From: Fusobacterium sp.
GTDB taxonomy: Bacteria; Fusobacteriota; Fusobacteriia; Fusobacteriales; Fusobacteriaceae
DNA: 9,861 nucleotides
Assembly: GCA_020024855.1 (NCBI GenBank)
Contig: JAHHTB010000066.1
Coordinates: 1 to 9,861, forward strand
Reading direction: 5' to 3'
Shown: positions 7,254 to 9,861 of the stretch, one piece after another
How positions within the stretch are numbered: the stretch's first letter is position 1
How the letters are laid out: the number at the start of each line of letters is the position of its first letter
Notes under the pieces: generated by a model
The model's input: the letters and a program-made list of their open reading frames with translations, nothing else
Told to the model about the DNA's origin: nothing
Database searches by the model: none
Position numbers and translations under genes: made by a program

Positions 7254-8525
7254 ATGTTAGATTTAAAATTTATGCGTGAGAATAGAGAGCAAGTAGAAGA
7301 GTGGTTAAGAAATAGAGGAAGTGACCTTACTTTAGATGAATTTGTAAAATTAGATGAAGAGAGAAGAAACTTACTTGGAGAAGTTGAAGCATTAAAAAAT
7401 AAAAGAAATAATGAATCAGCTGAAATAGCAAGACTTAAAAAAGCTAAAGAAGATGCTAGTGAACTTATAAAAGCTATGGGAGAAGTTTCTGCTAAAATTA
7501 AAGAATTAGATGAAAAATTAGCTGAAGTTGATGAAAAAATAAAATATATTCAAATGACAATTCCTAATAAATTAAGTGAAACTACACCAATCGGAAAATC
7601 AGAAGATGAAAACGTAGAAATCAGAAGATGGGGAGAACCTAGAAAATTTGATTTTGAACCAAAATCTCACTGGGAAATTGGAGAGAAATTAGGAATATTA
7701 GATTTTGAAAGAGGATCTAAATTATCTGGATCAAGATTTGTTTTATATAGAGGTGGAGCTGCAAGAGTTGAAAGAGCATTAATTAACTTCATGCTAGATC
7801 TACATACTGAAAAACACGGATATACTGAGCATATCACTCCTTTCTTAGTAAATAGAGAAATTTGTGAAGGAACAGGACAATTACCTAAATTTGAAGAAGA
7901 CATGTATAGAACAGATGATGATATGTTCTTGATCTCTACTTCTGAAATTACTATGACAAATATTCACAGAAAAGAAATCTTAGATGAGAAAGATTTACCT
8001 AAATATTATACAGCATACTCTCCATGTTTCAGAAGAGAAGCTGGATCTTATGGTAAAGACGTTAAAGGTATAATAAGAGTTCACCAATTCAACAAAGTAG
8101 AAATGGTTAAACTTGCTACACCTGAAACTTCATATGATGAATTAGAAAAAATGGTAGATAATGCTGAAGACGTATTAAGATTATTAAATCTTCCATATAG
8201 AGTAATATCTCTTTGCAGTGGAGATATTGGATTTGGTTCTGCTAAAACTTATGACGTTGAAGTATGGTTACCATCTCAAAACAAATATAGAGAAATTTCT
8301 TCTTGTTCAAACTGTGAAGATTTCCAAGCTAGAAGAATGGGACTTAAATATAGACCAAACGGAAGCAACAAAAGTGAATTTGTTCACACATTAAATGGTT
8401 CTGGACTTGCAGTAGGAAGAACACTTGTTGCAATTATGGAAAACTACCAACAAGAAGATGGATCATTCTTAATTCCAGAAGCACTTGTACCTTACATGAA
8501 TGGAGTAAAAGTTGTTACTAAATAG
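7254..8525 (+). CDS. serS: Seryl-tRNA synthetase
   Basis: This 423-residue class II aminoacyl-tRNA synthetase charges tRNA-Ser (and tRNA-Sec where present) with serine in the cytosol. Residues 1-100 form the family's N-terminal antiparallel coiled-coil arm, with heptad-rich Lys/Glu helices at ~30-70 and ~75-100, which contacts the long variable arm of tRNA-Ser. The catalytic domain follows. Motif 1 lies near 190-212, the serine-binding T-S-E triad is at 229-231, motif 2 is F-R-R-E-A-G (259-264) running to H-Q-F-N-K-V-E (277-283), and motif 3 is G-S-G-L-A-V-G-R-T with its arginine at 389. All expected residues appear intact and the length is normal. The ATG follows GGGGG (7241-7245) by 8 bases. 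The 21-base gap to the DUF2344 gene has no promoter or T-box leader, so it probably depends on the promoter near 6605. Its last 14 bases overlap the next gene. Confidence 0.98.
   Translation: MLDLKFMRENREQVEEWLRNRGSDLTLDEFVKLDEERRNLLGEVEALKNKRNNESAEIARLKKAKEDASELIKAMGEVSAKIKELDEKLAEVDEKIKYIQMTIPNKLSETTPIGKSEDENVEIRRWGEPRKFDFEPKSHWEIGEKLGILDFERGSKLSGSRFVLYRGGAARVERALINFMLDLHTEKHGYTEHITPFLVNREICEGTGQLPKFEEDMYRTDDDMFLISTSEITMTNIHRKEILDEKDLPKYYTAYSPCFRREAGSYGKDVKGIIRVHQFNKVEMVKLATPETSYDELEKMVDNAEDVLRLLNLPYRVISLCSGDIGFGSAKTYDVEVWLPSQNKYREISSCSNCEDFQARRMGLKYRPNGSNKSEFVHTLNGSGLAVGRTLVAIMENYQQEDGSFLIPEALVPYMNGVKVVTK
8502..8514 (+). promoter_or_regulatory. Ribosome binding site and TTG start of the small membrane protein, inside serS
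   Basis: GGAG at 8502-8505 stands 6 bases before TTG at 8512-8514. In this frame a TAA lies at 8506-8508, so no start further upstream is possible, and the next NTG or ATG codons fall deep inside the protein. The site therefore fixes the start as TTG, overlapping serS by 14 bases and suggesting translational coupling. Confidence 0.6.
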
Positions 8526-8979
8526 TATTCTATTTATTCTATTTTTTACAAGTATAATATTAGATGATTTAAGAATAATAGGAACAGTTTTCTTTGTAGA
8601 ACTGTTCCTTAATATATTTTTAAATAAAAATCTTTTAAATAACATAAAAAAGTTAAGAGTGCTTTTATATATATATCTTGGAACTTTTATAGTTCAGATT
8701 CTCTCTATTCAAGAGGGAGAAGTTGTCTTTAAAATTTTTAGTGTATATATTACAAAACCAGCCTTAGAAAATTTTTCTATAAATTTCTTAAGAATTATAA
8801 ATCTTATTATGTTATCATGGCTTATTAGCAAAAAATGCTCAATCTTTAACCATTTTGGCGAATATAAAGTTATCATAGAAAATGTTATAGAACTTGTACC
8901 TGAAGTTTTTGTAATGTTTCGTAAAAAAATGAGTTTGAAAAGATTTTTCAAACATATATTAAAAAAAATTAAAATATAA
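8512..8979 (+). CDS. Small membrane protein resembling an ECF-transporter T component (EcfT/CbiQ-like)
   Basis: This 155-residue, very hydrophobic protein has about four candidate membrane segments (roughly residues 3-18, 21-37, 48-65 and 89-106) and a basic tail rich in Lys and Phe (136-155). The layout in the middle resembles EcfT/CbiQ proteins: a hydrophobic helix, then Q-E-G-E-V-V-F-K (67-74), then I-T-K-P-A-L-E-N (80-87) leading into a helix with L-R-I-I-N-L near 93-98, then E-L-V-P-E-V-F (127-133). EcfT normally couples two ATPases to a substrate-binding S protein for vitamin or metal uptake, and is about 250 residues. This one is much shorter, I cannot see the Ala-Arg-Gly coupling motifs, and no ATPase or S gene is in the window. 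It may be a reduced or repurposed relative, or an unrelated membrane protein. It starts at TTG inside serS, so it is likely co-expressed. The gene is well supported; the family is a resemblance judged by eye. Confidence 0.68.
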   Translation: MLLNSILFILFFTSIILDDLRIIGTVFFVELFLNIFLNKNLLNNIKKLRVLLYIYLGTFIVQILSIQEGEVVFKIFSVYITKPALENFSINFLRIINLIMLSWLISKKCSIFNHFGEYKVIIENVIELVPEVFVMFRKKMSLKRFFKHILKKIKI

Positions 8980-8991
8980 TTTTTTAATTCA

Positions 8992-9020
8992 TTGATTTTA
9001 TTTCTAAATTTTGGTAAAAT
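8992..9020 (+). promoter_or_regulatory. Promoter of the fructose-bisphosphate aldolase gene
   Basis: A -35 element TTGATT (8992-8997, four of six to consensus) is followed after exactly 17 bases by a -10 element TAAAAT (9015-9020, five of six), with TG at 9012-9013 giving an extended -10. The predicted start of transcription is near 9027, leaving a ~33-base leader that contains the strong AGGAGGA ribosome site at 9044-9050. It suggests high expression from a typical vegetative sigma factor. I see no clear terminator upstream, so some read-through from the serS unit is possible. Confidence 0.72.
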
Positions 9021-9059
9021 TGTGGTGGGTAAAAATTATACATAGGAGGAAAAAATATT

Positions 9060-9861
9060 ATGGCTTATAACTATAAAGATCTAGGTCTTTCTAACACAAG
9101 AGAAATGTTTAAAAAAGCAAATGAAAATGGTTATGCAGTACCAGCTTTCAACTTCAACAACATGGAGCAAGCTATGGCAATTGTAGAGGCTTGTGCTGAA
9201 ATGGGTTCTCCAGTAATACTTCAATGTTCAAAAGGAGCTATGGACTATATGGGAGAATACATGGTTCCAATGTTAGCTAAAGCAGCAGTTGACTATGTAA
9301 AATTATCAGGTTCTGATATTCCTGTGGCATTACACCTTGACCATGGTTCAAGTTTTGAAATTGCAAAAAAATGTATAGATTGTGGATTCTCATCTGTAAT
9401 GATAGATGGTTCTCACCATCCATATGAAGAAAATATAGCTGTATCTAAACAAGTAGTTGAGTATGCTCACTCTAAAGATGTTACAGTTGAGGCAGAACTA
9501 GGAGTTCTTGCTGGAATTGAAGATGAAGTTAAGGCAGATGGACACATTTACACAAATCCAGATGAAGTTGAAGACTTCGTAAGCAAAACAGGAGTTGACT
9601 CTTTAGCAATAGCTATCGGAACTTCTCACGGAGCTCACAAATTTAAACCTGGTGATGACCCTAAATTAAGATTAGATATATTAGAAGAAATAGAAAGAAG
9701 AATCCCTGGATTCCCAATCGTATTACACGGATCATCAGCTGTTCCAGCTCAATATGTTGAAATGATTAAAAAATATGGTGGAACAATAAAAGATGCTATC
9801 GGAATTCCTGATTCTGAATTAAGAAAAGCTACTAAATCAGCAGTTGCTAAAATAAACGTTG
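9060..9861 (+). CDS. fba: Class II fructose-1,6-bisphosphate aldolase, 5' part
   Basis: The gene starts at ATG 9060, preceded by AGGAGGA (9044-9050), and is still open at the window end after 267 codons. Class II aldolases are zinc enzymes that cleave fructose-1,6-bisphosphate into glyceraldehyde-3-phosphate and dihydroxyacetone phosphate in glycolysis and run the reverse in gluconeogenesis. The signature L-H-L-D-H-G-S lies at 91-97, with D94 as the likely catalytic acid and H95 as a zinc ligand. Further ligands fit H190 in G-T-S-H-G and H223 in V-L-H-G-S-S. The acidic V-E-A-E-L-G block is at 143-148, and the G-S-H-H-P-Y segment at 117-122. A relative acting on tagatose or ketose bisphosphate is possible, but the I-G-T-S-H-G-A-H-K-F form fits the roughly 300-330-residue Fba group, so perhaps 40-60 residues are missing. 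It has its own promoter and strong ribosome site, as expected for an abundant glycolytic enzyme. Confidence 0.95.
   Translation, partial: MAYNYKDLGLSNTREMFKKANENGYAVPAFNFNNMEQAMAIVEACAEMGSPVILQCSKGAMDYMGEYMVPMLAKAAVDYVKLSGSDIPVALHLDHGSSFEIAKKCIDCGFSSVMIDGSHHPYEENIAVSKQVVEYAHSKDVTVEAELGVLAGIEDEVKADGHIYTNPDEVEDFVSKTGVDSLAIAIGTSHGAHKFKPGDDPKLRLDILEEIERRIPGFPIVLHGSSAVPAQYVEMIKKYGGTIKDAIGIPDSELRKATKSAVAKINV

Noticed and set aside
8709..8951. Minus-strand frame of 80 codons opposite the EcfT-like gene
   Set aside because: It is fully antisense to the plus-strand membrane protein gene, lacks a ribosome site, and resembles no known family.
8958..8988. Terminator after the EcfT-like gene
   Set aside because: ATTAAAAAA (8958-8966) can pair with TTTTTTAAT (8980-8988), but the stem is purely A/T, spans the stop codon, has a 13-base loop and no T-tract after it.

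Overview
The window reads as a low-GC, Gram-negative-type chromosome segment, most likely from a Fusobacterium or close relative (Fusobacteriota). Codons are strongly A/T-ending and the ribosome binding sites are strong GGAGG types. At the same time the window carries outer-membrane assembly and lipid A genes (tamB, bamA, skp, lpxD). This organism call is inferred from composition and gene content, not from a database match. All seven complete genes, and the two cut by the window edges, are on the + strand.

Region 1 (1-6432) is an envelope-biogenesis operon: the 3' part of a tamB-like gene, bamA, skp/ompH and lpxD, with gaps of 20, 53 and 31 bases. TamB (bridge-like protein), BamA (beta-barrel insertase) and Skp (periplasmic chaperone) serve outer-membrane construction, and LpxD makes a lipid A precursor for the same membrane. 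A long hairpin with a T-run (6371-6432) ends the unit. The fabZ-lpxA genes that follow lpxD in many proteobacteria are not here.

Region 2 (6433-6641) is a gene-free, very AT-rich spacer. It holds an A/T-only inverted repeat and, just before the next gene, an extended -10 promoter element embedded in an 18-of-20-symmetric palindrome.

Region 3 (6642-8979) is a second probable operon: a DUF2344 (TIGR03936-type, radical-SAM-linked) protein, seryl-tRNA synthetase (serS), and a small membrane protein. The membrane protein overlaps the end of serS by 14 bases, must start at TTG, and resembles the T component of ECF transporters.

Region 4 (8980-9861) has a well-formed promoter and the first 267 codons of a class II fructose-bisphosphate aldolase, cut by the window end.

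Most of the window is ordinary housekeeping sequence, and I see no mobile element, CRISPR array, tRNA or rRNA. The points most worth a second look are the orphan EcfT-like protein, the palindromic promoter and possible divergent transcription in the spacer, the DUF2344-serS pairing without a radical SAM partner, and the four-POTRA BamA directly downstream of tamB.
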